From the NCBI GenBank assembly GCA_012845835.1, contig JABAKD010000006.1, positions 5,386,318 to 5,450,317 on the forward strand: a stretch of DNA of 64,000 bases, written 5' to 3'. Positions 21,641-33,059 of the stretch are shown here, piece by piece. Position numbers and translations under genes: made by a program. The notes beneath the pieces were generated by a model that did not search any database, had not been told where the DNA came from, and saw nothing but the letters and a program-made list of their open reading frames with translations. The DNA comes from Undaria pinnatifida. Its lineage: Eukaryota > Sar > Phaeophyceae > Laminariales > Alariaceae. Positions within the stretch are counted from its first letter, which is position 1, and every line of letters begins with the position of its first letter.

Positions 21641-22179
21641 GCGCGCTTTTGTTGGGCCTCCGCTCTTGCTGTACTTGTACTCGTAGCAGAGTCTGAAACA
21701 TGTGATTTGTGTTCAACTGCAAAAGTTCTGTGGAGATTGCGGTGGGTTTTGCGTTATCTCGAAGAGGTATATACGGGAGTAAATTAACATGGATTATTTT
21801 TTGGGTCCTGTGATGAGAGAGAGCGGACGACGCCCTCCCTCACTCTGACCTAACAATCGATATCTGGCCATCTACTACTACAACTGTCTCGCCTCATGGC
21901 ATCTTCCACATTAATCGGGCCCTACACGTAATCCATGGTACCCACAAACTATTGCTTGTGAAGGTGCTAGCTAGTCAAGACGCGATATCACCTAAGAAAA
22001 TCCTACTTTGGGTCGGGCTCAAATTTTTGCGCGGGGAAGGGCATCTCCTACATACTGTGATTTTTGCCCGAAAAACTCGGGAATGCGGGTTATTTCCTAA
22101 CGGTTCGCGCTAAAATCAAGCGAAACAACCTCGAAAACTTGCTACAATAACTTCCGAGCTGTATATTATTCCGTATGTA

Positions 22180-23260
22180 GACCGTTTCGGTTTCGACCAA
22201 ATTACTTTTTTAGGAATTATTAGTGTGGGGCGGTAGTGTTTGCAGAAGAAGAAAACGATGCAAAAATAGAGGCTGTCGAGTGCACGGCTTGCAGTATATA
22301 ACCCATCCGACAACGTGTTGTAGCATGTAGCATGTTGCATTCACCTCCTCAACGTCTCTGCCGAATAGAAACAACAAGAAAATATATTTTTTTCACGTGA
22401 GTCAAGAAGGGTTTCGAAGGACAGGAAAAAAAAAAGCGGTGTTGATAATAATACGTTCTGAAACGTGCGCGTGAGGTGTAACATTGCATTTATTTATAAT
22501 GCATCTATCCGACCTGCTGCTAATAATCTGCGAATAGCACGACGACGTTTTTACAAACAGATTTGGTTTGACGGACAAACTGACAATAATACTTGTGTTG
22601 GCGTGAGGGCGGTGACTATTAATAGGGTGGGATACTGTTTGCGAAATATTATAAAAATTAAAATACACTCCAGCTGTGAGATCGATTTCTTTTGTCGAAA
22701 CTCATATATAGCAGTAGTAATAGGACACAGCAAGGTAATATTGGGGTTGTCGCGTGCTCGGCTTGCTGTATGCTCGTTTTTCCATTCGAGAAAAATTAGA
22801 ATACCTGGTATGTTATTATGTGTACCAGGTAGCGCTCATTGCGCACTTCAACGTTCTTTCGGTACAGAAACAGCAGCAGCAAGGAAAAAAAACACGAAAA
22901 CCCATGGAATCAAGAAAAAAAATACAAGAATGAATGGGAAGAGAACGGCGTGCGTGCGCGCACTATGTATGGTGCCGTCGTGCGTGTAACAATTAGTGCA
23001 TCCATCCGACCGAGTGTTTTTTACTTCAAGTATTCCGTTCACAACACGAATCTACCGTACATTATTAGTATTACTTCGTGAAAATGCACCACCACCACCA
23101 CCACCACGTTTTTTTTTTGGCGGACAAACTAGGATTTTGGCGTTTTAGAGTGGGACAATGTTTGCCGAACGAATATGTTGGATAAGGGGCTGTGGCGTGC
23201 ACCGCTGACTACTCTGTGCTCCCTCATCCGATAGCCAAGTACATCGAGTGAGTGTTGGTG
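22180..23260. repeat. Three diverged units of about 450-470 bp
   Basis: The anchors GCTGTCGAGTGCACGGCTTG (22271), GTTGTCGCGTGCTCGGCTTG (22745) and GCTGTGGCGTGCACCGCTGA (about 23190) are regularly spaced. Upstream ACGGACAAACT blocks and downstream CATCCGACC blocks also recur. The middle unit contains a family A end. Confidence 0.55.
22645..22705 (+). mobile_element. Family A terminal fragment
   Basis: TTATAAAAATTAAAATACAC, CTCCAGCTGTGAGATCGAT, then GTCGAAACTCAT; truncated after about 60 bp. Confidence 0.65.
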
Positions 23261-23505
23261 TAATAAGGCTCACAGAGTGAGGTGGTTTGCTCACGAAACT
23301 ATACGATACCCATTATTACCCTCTATCAAACTAAGGGCCATTCCTAACAAGCACAACAAACAAATGTCAGGAATCGTGGCACCAAAAAGTGACATTTTCG
23401 CGCATCGCGACATTGCCAGGAATCCTCGGTATGAGTAGTAAAGAGAAGATGTGGGGAAAGGAAATGGGCAAATGGTTGGCGGAAGATACCACTGGTTTTA
23501 TGGTG

Positions 23506-23746
23506 TGTGTGTGTGTGTTCTTCACATTAAACCGTTCTTCTACTCGTCGACACCCAGCACACCCAGTGTCCGTACTGATTCTTCACCCTAGAAAGATCAG
23601 CTCTGTGGTCACAAGCCACGACACAGAGATAATGCATCGTAATGCATTCGACAACGCAATGTCATGCCCTAGTACTGGGTACGACAGGCACAACATACAT
23701 ACGTCAGCAACAGAAATACATTGGAAGAGAGAAATACGAAATAAAC
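23506..23746 (-). mobile_element. SINE-like insert S, copy 1, with 12-bp TSD
   Basis: GGTTTTATGGTG stands on both sides (23494-23505 and 23747-23758). The 241-bp insert is identical to 43160-43400 except for one base (C/T in GACACCCAGC) and the GT repeat length. Read on the minus strand it ends GGTTTAATGTGAAGAAC plus (AC)n, like the 3' end of repeat D, and holds TGTGACCACAG. A long TSD and a simple tail point to LINE-driven insertion, recently. No protein is encoded. Confidence 0.85.
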
Positions 23747-23878
23747 GGTTTTATGGTGCGATCATTCGACTTCATATTACAGCAGTAGGTACTACTGCTG
23801 CTTTAATTATGGAAAGATATTCGATTTACATCGGAACGGCATCCACGCTATATTGTCGGAGGGCGAAAAAAATAAATA

Positions 23879-23896
23879 ATAATAATAATAATAATA
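23879..23896. repeat. (AAT)n run
   Basis: Short AAT microsatellite. Confidence 0.9.
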
Positions 23897-24097
23897 GTAC
23901 GAATAGTTTTGAAAAAAATCACGATAATAATAAGAATAGTTGATGCCAGGATGGATGATGACGAAAAAAAACGTAGTTCTAGTTTTGAAAACGTAACAAC
24001 TACATACAGCAGTTGTAGTTCAGAATTAAAGGTTATATAGTACCACGATTGCAGTGCCAAGCCCGAAAAAGGTGACACATAATGAATGAGTTCCCCT

Positions 24098-24395
24098 CGT
24101 ATACCGGTCGGCCCGGTGGCGTATCAGGTTATCCTCGGGCCTGGTTTAGGTCAGTTTCGTGGGCTCGAATCCCCGCCGAGTGCATACTCGTATAAATTCG
24201 TGGGAACTTTTTCTTGTGCACAAGTTGACTGGTACGGAAAACGCGAAAGCGTGAGTTAGCAACACTCGATGAAAAATCGACGAGCAGTGGGATTGCTGAA
24301 CAACCCTATGCGCGATAACAATTGAAGGCAAGAACCGGGGGGGGGAAAGGGACGACACCTGTGACCACGCCTTGTCCAGAAGAAGCTGGAAAGTA
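24098..24395 (+). mobile_element. SINE B1
   Basis: Head CCGGTCGGCCCGGTGGCG, B box GGGCTCGAATCCCC, body GAAAACGCGAAAGCGTGAG, core GCGATAACAATTGAAGGC, end GTGACCACGCCTTGTCC. Well preserved. Confidence 0.8.
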
Positions 24396-24539
24396 GAAGT
24401 GCGAAAAAAACAACTATATTTCCCTCGAGGGAAGGGCAGCTATAAGTACCTGTAAACCGAACAACTCCGGAATTATATACGTACGTCGTGTAAGAAATCA
24501 ACTCCTCCTTCCTGATCTATATCCCAGTAGTATGCATGT

Positions 24540-24632
24540 AGTATAGAAGTATCACAGACAGCTTGCGAAGATGAGTTTCGACAAAACCTTCGATCTCACA
24601 GCTGGAGTGTTTTTTTGTTTTTATAATAAAAA
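24540..24632 (-). mobile_element. Family A terminal fragment
   Basis: TATCACAGACAGCTTGCGAA to CTCACAGCTGGAGTG and TTTTTATAATAA; only the last 90 bp are present. Confidence 0.7.
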
Positions 24633-24839
24633 TACTGAGTGGTGGTCATGTGTTCGTACGTTCGAGCCTGCGCGGTAATAATTTTGACAATAGGTAGATA
24701 GGTCGATAGAGAGAGATACTTCGTATGTTATATGGTATAATATACAAATATATGTCTAACGAGGGCTTGACGGGGCAAAACTTTGCCGTCCACCCACATA
24801 TGATACATATATTTACATATATTTACATTTATATATATA

Positions 24840-25465
24840 TGATAAACTGATGCATTATTTCCAAAACCGTCACATTTATCCCCTCAAAATAATGAATAGT
24901 TTCCACGCACATATTGAGCTGCCCCCCCCCCCGCCCCCGCCCCCCCCCCCCCCCCCCCCCAATAATAAACTGGTGCATTTTTTTTTTTTTTTTTCTTTCA
25001 AAACCGTCAGATTTATCCCCTTGAAAGGATTTATAGCTTACATGCACAAATCCCCCCCCCCTTCCCCCCCCCCCCCCTCCCTCCCCCCCCCCTCCCGCCC
25101 TCCTTTTGATCAAAACCAGGCCCCCACGTCCTTCAAAACTCCGCCCCCCCCCTCACCGGTTATTCGACTTACAAGATTCACTTGATAAAAGGATACATTT
25201 CCTTCCACAGCTGCTGTCCGATTTTGTCCCCCTCAGAAATGGGTTTTATAGTTTCCGCGCACAGACTGACTAAAATCACCCTGTTGACCCTGATAGCTAC
25301 ACTGTAGTTGTAAGGGGAGTCGCCGACCTATATCCTTAATGAGGACACACAACTTGTAATGCGCGCGATCGGAGTATCACACACAGCTTGCAAAGATGAG
25401 TTTCGACGAAATGTTCGATCTCACAGCTGGAGAGGAGTGTATTTTCATTTTTTATAATATATATA
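24840..25465 (-). mobile_element. Foldback family A, right arm
   Basis: Poly(C) modules (24921-24960 and 25052-25098) alternate with TTTATCCCCTTGAAAGG and TGATCAAAACCAGGCCCCCA blocks, then CAGATTTT.TCCCCCTCAG, TCGCCGACC and the terminal ATCTCACAGCTGGAG. Confidence 0.88.
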
Positions 25466-25972
25466 CAGTACATATAAACAAAACCGTCAGATTTATCCCC
25501 TTGAAGGATTTATAGTTTCCACGCACAAATTGAGCTACCCCGCCTGCCCCCCCCCCCCCCCCGCCCCTTCCCCCCCCTTCCCCCCCCTCCCCCCCCCCCC
25601 CACCCCCGATCCCTTTTTATCAAAACCAGGCCCTCACGTCCTTAAAAACTCCGCCCTCTCCTAACCGGCTATTCGATTTATTATAGGATTCACTTGATAA
25701 ACTGATGCATTTTCTTGCACAGCTGTCAGATTTTGTCCCCCTCAGAAACGGGTTTTTAGTTTACGAGCACAGACTGACTAAAATCACCCTGTTGACCCTG
25801 ATAGCTACACTGTAATTGCAAGGGGAGTCGCCGACCTATATCCTTAATGAGGACACACAACCCGTAATGCGCGCGATCGGAGTATCACACACAGCTTGCA
25901 AAGATGAGTTTCGACAAAATCTTCGATCTCACAGCTGGAGAGGAGTGTATTTTCATTTTTATAATATATTTG
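25466..25972 (-). mobile_element. Foldback family A, second right arm in tandem
   Basis: Repeats the order of the preceding arm, including the poly(C) stretch at 25549-25610 and the terminus at about 25927-25960. Two tandem termini suggest that arms grow by unequal exchange. Confidence 0.85.
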
Positions 25973-26044
25973 GGATTTATTGACTATACTTTGAAGAAAT
26001 CAACTCCTTCTTCCTGATCTATATCCAAGTAGTATGCATCCCAT

Positions 26045-27540
26045 CTATTTTATTAAAAAATGAAAATACACTCCAGCTAGCTGTGAGATCGAAGATTTCG
26101 TCGAAACTCATCTTTGCAAGCTGTGTGTGATACTCCGATCGCGCGCATTACGAGTTGTGTGTCCTCATTAAGGATATAGGTCGGCGACTCCCCTTACAAC
26201 TACAGTGTAGCTATCAGGGTCAACAGGGTGATTTTAGTCAGTCTGTGCTCGTAAACTAAAAACCCGTTTCTGAGGGGGACGAAATCTGACAGCTGTGGAG
26301 GGAAATGTATCCTTTTATCGAGTGAATCTTGTAAGTCGAATAACCGGTGAGGGGGAGGGGCGGAGTTTAGAAGGACGTGGGGGCCTGGTTTTGATCAAAA
26401 GCGAGCGGGTTTGGATGGGGGTGGGGGGGGGGTGGGGGGGGAAGGGGGGGGGAATTTGTGCATGTAAGTTATAATCCTTTCAAGGGGATAAATCTGACGG
26501 TTTTGCACCAGTTGATTATTGGGGGGGGGGGTTGGGGCGGGGGTGGGGCGTGTGGGGCAGCTCCATATATGCGTGGAAACTATACATTATTTTGAGGGGA
26601 TAAATGTGACGGTTTTGGAAATGATGCATCAGTTTATCATGTATATCCTGGGGTAAGTCGTACAATCAGTGAGTAGAGAGAGGGCGGAGTGTTCGAGGGG
26701 GTGGGGTTGGGATGGGTTGGGGGGGGGGGAGGTGGGGGGTGGGGGCGGAGGGGGCGGGGGAGGGGGGGGGGGGGGAAGGGGGGGTTTTAGATGAGGGGTT
26801 TGTTATACGTGTGGTGCTAGGTCTAGGCGATGGTGTGGGTGATGGGGAAGAAGGGGGTGTTCGGGGCGGGGGGGGGTGGGGGAAAGCAGCGGCATGGATG
26901 GCTCTCGAAAGATAATGAGGTGATATCCAGTGCGTGAAGTGTTTATTAATCTGGCGGATTTCGATATTTGGTGGGGCTTTTGAGTAAGGGAGAGCGAGAG
27001 GGGGGGGGCGGGGGGGGGGGGGGGAGATTTTTTAGCAGGTTTAGGTCACAAATAATATTCAAATACACTTCGGCTGTGAGATCAAAAATATGTAGGGGCT
27101 TGTTGTGCGCGTGGTGCTAGGCCTAGGCGATCGTGCGGGTGGTTGGAAAAGAGGGGGCGTTGAAGGGGGGGGGGTCGGGGGGAAAAGAATTGAAAACTAC
27201 GTCATGGATGGTCAGAAAGATAATGACGTGATATCAACTGCGTGTAGGTGTTTATTACTCTGGCCGATTTCGATTGTGAGTGGGGCGTTTGGACAAACTA
27301 GGCGGAAGGGGGGGGGGATCGGGGGACGGGGGGGGGGGACGGGGTGGGGGGGGGGAAGGGTTGGGTTTTTTCATGAACAAGAGGGGTCAGGGGAGGGGGA
27401 GGGGAGGGGGGGGGGGGGCGGGGGGCGGGACATTTCAATATGTGCGCGGAAACTATAAATCCTCAAAGGGGACAAACCTGACGATTGAAGCAATATGACA
27501 TCCCTTTATATCATCTGGCTTGTAATGTTTACTATTCTAG
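26045..27540 (+). mobile_element. Foldback family A, left arm
   Basis: Starts TGAAAATACACTCCAGCTAG, then ATCGAAGATTTCGTCGAAAC, GTCGGCGACTCC and at least three G-run modules (26410-26450, 26520-26560 and 26700-26780), with more to 27540. It is the inverse of the arm ending at 25972, about 72 bp away. With the right arm ending at 30870 it could bound one element of about 4.8 kb. Confidence 0.8.
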
Positions 27541-27653
27541 AAGGTAGGCAGTATATAGGGGGAGGCATCGTCACGGACACTGACTGGTTGTTGTGTGCTC
27601 GATGTATGACGTATGATGGGTGAAATGATCAGTTTAATTAATGCGAAGAACGT

Positions 27654-27918
27654 CGCGTGCTACGATACGGGTGCCTCAGTTTACTTTTGAGGTTCCTCAG
27701 TTTGGTAGCTTCTAGACATCTCCCAAAAACTGATATGGAGGAAAATTAAAATTTCCTTCCGTCGTATGAAAAATCCCATGGCCTGGGTACACTAACGACA
27801 ATCATTTGCGAAAAAATAAATGTGTTGGTATTTTTTTCCCGACGATTTTGGGTTAAGGAGCCCCGTCCTTCAGAAACCATTTTCGCCAAAAAACGGTATA
27901 CCTCTATAGTAGTACGCG
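27654..27918 (+). mobile_element. MITE-like family H, copy 1
   Basis: Terminal inverted repeats CGCGTGCTACGATA... and ...TATAGTAGTACGCG. The interior carries AATCCCATGGCC, CGACGATTTTGGGTTAAGGA and GCCCCGTCCTTCAGAAA. Other copies are at 28.1, 32.3, 46.4 and 49.6 kb. No coding capacity. Confidence 0.75.
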
Positions 27919-28078
27919 TCGTGAAAACACATGTTCGATTATTAACTACGTCTGCTAACTAACTGCAGACGCAGACGCCCAATATTTCAAGGATTAACCA
28001 CGTATGAGGTGGACGGGAGGATCTTTTTCTTTTTCTTTTTCCGCATGTGATCATGTTTTTTTTTGCGTTAACGCTACA

Positions 28079-28243
28079 TCGGGTGAAAAAATCCCATGGC
28101 CCAGGTATGCAACGACAATCATGGGGAGAAAAAATCGTCCATTATATTTTTTTTTCCGACGATTTTGGTTTAAAGAGCCCCGTCATTCAGAAAACGTTTT
28201 CGCCAAAAAAAGGTATACCTTAATACCTCTATCGTAGCCTGCG
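28079..28243 (+). mobile_element. MITE-like family H, copy 2 (5'-truncated)
   Basis: Contains AATCCCATGGCCCAGGTA, CGACGATTTTGG, AGCCCCGTCATTCAGAAAAC and the end CCTCTATCGTAGCCTGCG. The left terminal repeat is missing. Confidence 0.7.
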
Positions 28244-28302
28244 TTGAACACACACTGTAGGTGCCATTTCCTTTTTTGTTCACACTTACTTCAATTTTTT
28301 CC

Positions 28303-28630
28303 AGCTTCTTCTGGACAAACAAGCCGTGTGGTCACAGGAGAGGAGGTGTCGTTTCCCCCCCCCCCCCGCCCCCCCGGTTCTTGCCTTCAATTTTTGTCGC
28401 GCATACAAAGATAGGGTTCGTTCAGCAATCCCACCACTGCTCGTCGATTTTTCATCGAGTGTTGTTGCTAACTCACGCTCTTCTCGCGCTTTCCGCAAGT
28501 CAATTTGTGAGTAAGAAAAAGTATCTTCTACGAATTATGAGTATGCACTCGGGGGTATTCGAACTCACGAAACTGACCTATACTATCTATATACACCAGG
28601 CTCGAGGACAACACTATAGGCTAACGGGGC
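28303..28630 (-). mobile_element. SINE B1 (reverse)
   Basis: Reverse-strand copy: end block TCTGGACAAACAAGCCGTG, core CTTCAATTTTTGTCGCGCAT, body CTCTTCTCGCGCTTTCCGCA, B-box region TTCGAACTCACG, and a head fading after about 28600. Confidence 0.72.
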
Positions 28631-28714
28631 GACTGGCCTACGTACATACCATGCACGATATATAGCTCCACCAAACGCAGTAGCATATATATGCCTAACA
28701 AAGTAAAGTCACCC

Positions 28715-28810
28715 TCGCGTTCAAAAGTGGTGACATCGCATGCATGCCCACGTCACCTCGCTTGGTGTGTTCGTAAGATTTATCGCGCTGTCTTAGAGTT
28801 GGCGACCTCA
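28715..28810 (+). repeat. Repeat Q, diverged copy
   Basis: GTGACATCGCATGCATGCCC and CGTCACCTCGCTTGGTGTG resemble the better copies at 29041 and 32737. Confidence 0.4.
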
Positions 28811-29040
28811 GAGCCCCACATCGGCGCGGTAAAAATCATAGGCGTAAAATCGTATATGTGGGACAATAATAATGTGAAAAGGAGGTACAGACAGATATGT
28901 TAAAATTGCGGTAAACCGCACTACCAACTTTATTACGTAGGGTATTCCGTACATGCCGTCTGCATGATCGCCTCCCAACCTATGCCAAGCGAAGAATGAC
29001 TAAAGAAGTAACGTAATTGAGCGCGTGTACACTAAGCGCT

Positions 29041-29233
29041 CCTTTCAAAACAATAACGATCGCATTTCTCCCTTTCGCTCTCAATGGCCGTGATATTGCA
29101 TGACCACATCACCTCGCCTGTTGTATTTATTTGGCAATATGTATCTCTTTCTTATAATTAGCGATGTCAGAAAATAATGGTATCGACATGATTGTACCAA
29201 TCGATCGAAATATTCTATCTTTCGATTCATGTG
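29041..29233 (+). repeat. Repeat Q, copy cut by the gap
   Basis: TTGCATGACCACATCACCTC, TGTTGTATTTATTTGGCAAT and TTAGCGATGTCAGAAAA match 32737-32940 closely. The assembly gap ends it. Confidence 0.8.
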
Positions 29234-29733
29234 NNNNNNNNNNNNNNNNNNNNNNNNNNNNNNNNNNNNNNNNNNNNNNNNNNNNNNNNNNNNNNNNNNN
29301 NNNNNNNNNNNNNNNNNNNNNNNNNNNNNNNNNNNNNNNNNNNNNNNNNNNNNNNNNNNNNNNNNNNNNNNNNNNNNNNNNNNNNNNNNNNNNNNNNNNN
29401 NNNNNNNNNNNNNNNNNNNNNNNNNNNNNNNNNNNNNNNNNNNNNNNNNNNNNNNNNNNNNNNNNNNNNNNNNNNNNNNNNNNNNNNNNNNNNNNNNNNN
29501 NNNNNNNNNNNNNNNNNNNNNNNNNNNNNNNNNNNNNNNNNNNNNNNNNNNNNNNNNNNNNNNNNNNNNNNNNNNNNNNNNNNNNNNNNNNNNNNNNNNN
29601 NNNNNNNNNNNNNNNNNNNNNNNNNNNNNNNNNNNNNNNNNNNNNNNNNNNNNNNNNNNNNNNNNNNNNNNNNNNNNNNNNNNNNNNNNNNNNNNNNNNN
29701 NNNNNNNNNNNNNNNNNNNNNNNNNNNNNNNNN
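29234..29733. other. Assembly gap (500 N)
   Basis: Exactly 500 N, so the size is probably nominal. Poly(C) resumes directly after the gap, which probably explains the assembly break. Frames spanning it are not real. Confidence 0.99.
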
Positions 29734-30870
29734 CTCCTCCCCCCCCCCCCCCCCCCCCTTGTTCCCCGCCCAGTTCGTTCAAACGCCCGGCCAACAATCT
29801 AAATCGGCCAGAGAGTAATAAACACTTCTAAGCAATTGATATCACGTCACCATCTTTCTAACCATCCATGACGTAGCTATCATGCATCCCCCCTCCCCCC
29901 CTCCAACGCCGCCTCCTTCCCCACACCCCGCACGATCGCCTAGACCCAGCACCGCGCGTATATCAAGCCCCTACATATATGATTAATACGCGCGATCGGA
30001 GTATGATGCACAATGTTGCCAAGATGAGTTTCGACCAAATCTTTGATCTCATAGCTGGAGTGTATTTTAGTATTACATGTTACCTAAACCTCTTGAAAAA
30101 CCTTCCCCCCCCCCCCCCCCCCTTTCTTTTTCCCTCGCTCTCTTGCCCAAACGCCTCACCTAATATCGAAATCCGCCAGAGGAATAAACACTTCCACACC
30201 GTGGATATCGCCTCACTATCTTTCTAGAGCCGTCCATGCCGCTGCTGCAACCCCCCCCCCCCCCCCGCCCCCCAGCCCCCTCCTTCCACACCACCCGCAT
30301 CATCGCCTCGACCTAGCACCACGCGTATAGCAAGCTCCTATCTGATACACGTATATGCGACCTAAACCTGTTGGAACCCCCCCCCTTTTCGAACATTCCC
30401 TCCCTTCTCCTAACCGATTGTACGACTTACAGGATATACGTGATAAACTGATGCATTCCTTCCACAACCGTCAGATTTGTCCCCTTTTAAGGGTTTATAG
30501 TTTCCGCGAACAGATTGAGTCCCCCCCGCTCCCTCTTGTTCGAACCCCGGTCCCCACGCCCTTAAAACCTCCGCCCTCCCCTCACCGGTTATACGACTTA
30601 CAGGATATATATACTTGATAAACTGATGATGCATTTCCTTCCACACACACAGCTGTCATATTTTGTCCCCCTCACAAACGGGTTTTACAGCTTCCGCGCA
30701 CAGACTGCCTAACATCACCCTGTTGACCCTGATAGCTACATTGTAGTTCCAAGGGGCGTCGCCGACCTATATCCTTAATGAGGACACACACCCCGTACTA
30801 CGCGCGATCAGAGTATCGCACACAGCTTGCAAAGCTGGAGTGTAATTATTTTATTTTAATTAATATAGTC
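29734..30870 (-). mobile_element. Foldback family A, right arm
   Basis: Holds C-run modules, a fossil terminus inside the arm (about 29990-30065, with TGAGTTTCGACCAAATC and CATAGCTGGAGTGTAT), more C-run modules (30106-30122, 30250-30275), then TCGCCGACC and a shortened end GCAAAGCTGGAGTGTA at 30831-30846. Confidence 0.82.
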
Positions 30871-31160
30871 TATATATTAAAAACATGAAAAAATAGCATA
30901 TATAATACTCCTGGAGTATGTAGCATTCAAGTAGTAGTTCTTCAACGTCTTTCGGAATAAAGACATACCTGGTATAATACAAAAACAACAACACAAGGAG
31001 AGCAACAAAGCCCATCGCATGGAGAACAAGAAGGGTTGGGGTTTGGAACAATTAGAAAGAAAGCGGTACGCGGTGTACGCACGTACGCACGCATGTATGT
31101 ACGTACGTATTACGCGTAATGCATCCATTCCATCCGAGTTGCTAAAAAAACATAACGGTA

Positions 31161-31177
31161 GCAGAGTGGTAGTAGTG

Positions 31178-31218
<41 letters not shown>

Positions 31219-31234
31219 CGTCGTCGTCGTCGTC

Positions 31235-31265
<31 letters not shown>

Positions 31266-31420
31266 CAGTAGTAGTGGTAGCAGTAATAGCAGTAGTAGTA
31301 GTGGTAGTGGTAGTAGTAGTAGTCGTAATAGTAGTAGTAGTAGTAGTAGCAGCAGTAGTAGTAGTTGTAGTAGTAGCAGTAGCAGTAGTAGTGGTAGTAG
31401 TAGTAGTAGTAGTAGTGGTA
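31161..31420. repeat. (GTA)n microsatellite with GTC, GCA and GTG variants
   Basis: About 260 bp of trinucleotide repeat, with a GTC block at 31217-31236. Open frames through it are repeat by-products. Confidence 0.95.
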
Positions 31421-31524
31421 ACATGACGACACACGCACGACGATTAAAGTTGGCAGATCCGATCAATTGCGACAGAGACAAGCGACAACAACCTGTCTGT
31501 TGTGTTTAGCACTACTATACTAAA

Positions 31525-31800
31525 AAAATAAAATACAGCAATCGAAGATTTTGTCGAAACTCATCTTTGCAACAAGCTGTGTGTGATATTCCGATCGCGC
31601 GTATTACGAGTTGTGTGTCCTCATTAAGGATATAGGTCGGCGACTCCCCTTACAACTACAGTGTAGCTATCAGGATCAACAGGGTGATGTTAGGCGGTCT
31701 GTGCGCGGAAACTATACAACCCGTTTCTGAGGGGGACAAAATCTGACAGCTGTGGAAGGAAATGCATCAGTTTATCATTCTATATTATAAAAAATGAAAA
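31525..31800 (+). mobile_element. Foldback family A, left terminus
   Basis: AATAAAATACAGCA, ATCGAAGATTTTGTCGAAAC, GTCGGCGACTCC, CAACAGGGTGATG, CCCGTTTCTGAGGGGGAC, then a new terminus-like TTATAAAAAATGAAAATACA near 31786-31806. Confidence 0.75.
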
Positions 31801-31985
31801 TACACTCCAGCTATAGACTACAGTCTATGTCATAATGTTGATGTTGGTGTTGTGCTGGTCAGTTGGTGTGCTGACAAGAAAAGTATTCGGCGTGCCGTCA
31901 TCCTGTCTCTGTGCTTGGTTTTGTTGTGCGTTCGTACGCATCTGTGCTGATGATTTTAAGTATTAGTAACCTGCCAGTCAGCGCA

Positions 31986-32147
31986 TAAAGCCGGTCGCCC
32001 CGGTGGTCTTCTAGTAGTAGCAGTAGTAGCAGCAGCAGCAGTAGTAGTAGTCGTAGTAGTGGTAGTAGCAGTAGTAGTAGTAGTAGTAGTAGTAGCAGCA
32101 GCAGCAGCAGTAGTAGTAGTCGCAGTAGTGGTAGTAGCAGCAGCAGC

Positions 32148-32179
<32 letters not shown>

Positions 32180-32262
32180 CAGCAGCAGTAGCAGTAGTAG
32201 TAGCAGTAATAGCAGTAGTAGTGGTAGCAGTAGTAGTAGTAGCAGCAGCAGTAGTACATAGA
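31986..32262. repeat. SINE B2 head continuing into a (GTA/GCA)n microsatellite
   Basis: GCCGGTCGCCCCGGTGGTCT (start of a B2 head) is followed directly by TCTAGTAGTAGCAGTAG and about 250 bp of trinucleotide repeat. Confidence 0.8.
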
Positions 32263-32610
32263 GGCGTGCTAAGATAGAGGTATACCTTTTTTTGGCGAAC
32301 AAGATTTCTGAATGACGGGACTCCTTAATTAACCAAAAATCGTCGGAAAAATCGGCATTAATTTTTTTTCGTGATTCTCGTCGTGTACCTCGGGCATGGG
32401 ATTTTCCTTCCGGTGGCATTTTTGTTCTTCTCCAAACCATTTTTTGGGAGACGTCACCCCTTTAGAGCCCCCGAACCCCTCCCTATACTAAATCCAAGTG
32501 ATTTTGTCCCCAAAAACGGGCTTCCAGTTGTAAAGGGGTTAAGCTCCCAAATAATTGAGGAACCTCAGAAGGAAAAAAAGTGGTGTACCTCTATTATATC
32601 GTAGCACGCG
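32263..32610 (-). mobile_element. MITE-like family H, copy 3 (holds element I)
   Basis: Ends GGCGTGCTAAGATAGAGG and CCTCTATTATATCGTAGCAC are inverted. The interior matches the other H copies but is split by the 85-bp element I at 32456-32540. Confidence 0.75.
32456..32540. mobile_element. Tiny inverted-end element I, copy 1
   Basis: ACCCCTTTA at the left and TAAAGGGGT at the right are inverted. The inside (CCCTCCCTATAC, AAATCCAAGTGATTTTGTCC) is nearly the same as 45567-45652. It interrupts an H element that lacks this sequence elsewhere. Confidence 0.7.
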
Positions 32611-32736
32611 GCTATATAATAATAGTAATATTAGTCACATATTTATAGTGATTAACCTCGAACGCTAATATCTACGCACCTACGTACCAGGTACAAGAAA
32701 GCGAAGGTGTGAGTTATTAGTTGTTGTAGGTAGATA

Positions 32737-32940
32737 TCCTTTCAAAACAACAACGATTCGCATTTCTCCCTCTCGTGCTCAATGGCGGTGACATTGCATG
32801 ACCACATCACCTCGCCTGTTGTATTTATTTGGCAATAATATGTATCTCTTTCTTATAATTAGCGATGTCAGAAAAAAAAAGGCATCTACAATGAATGGTT
32901 GTACCTATCGATTGAAGTATTCTATCTTTCGATCCATGTA
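32737..32940 (+). repeat. Repeat Q, full copy
   Basis: Same blocks as 29041-29233, ending TATCTTTCGATCCATGT. A fainter relative lies at 43045-43145. It looks transposed, but its ends and class are unknown. Confidence 0.75.
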
Positions 32941-33059
32941 CAATAACAAATTATGCAGCTTTCAACAGGTTGTTTACTACGCCTAAGAACTGGGTTGCAT
33001 ACTACATGTAACATCAAACCTTCTAGAATATTGAACATTACCAGGCGGGTGATATAAAG

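Noticed and set aside
29081-29831. 200-residue frames on both strands
   Set aside because: They consist almost wholly of the 500-base gap.
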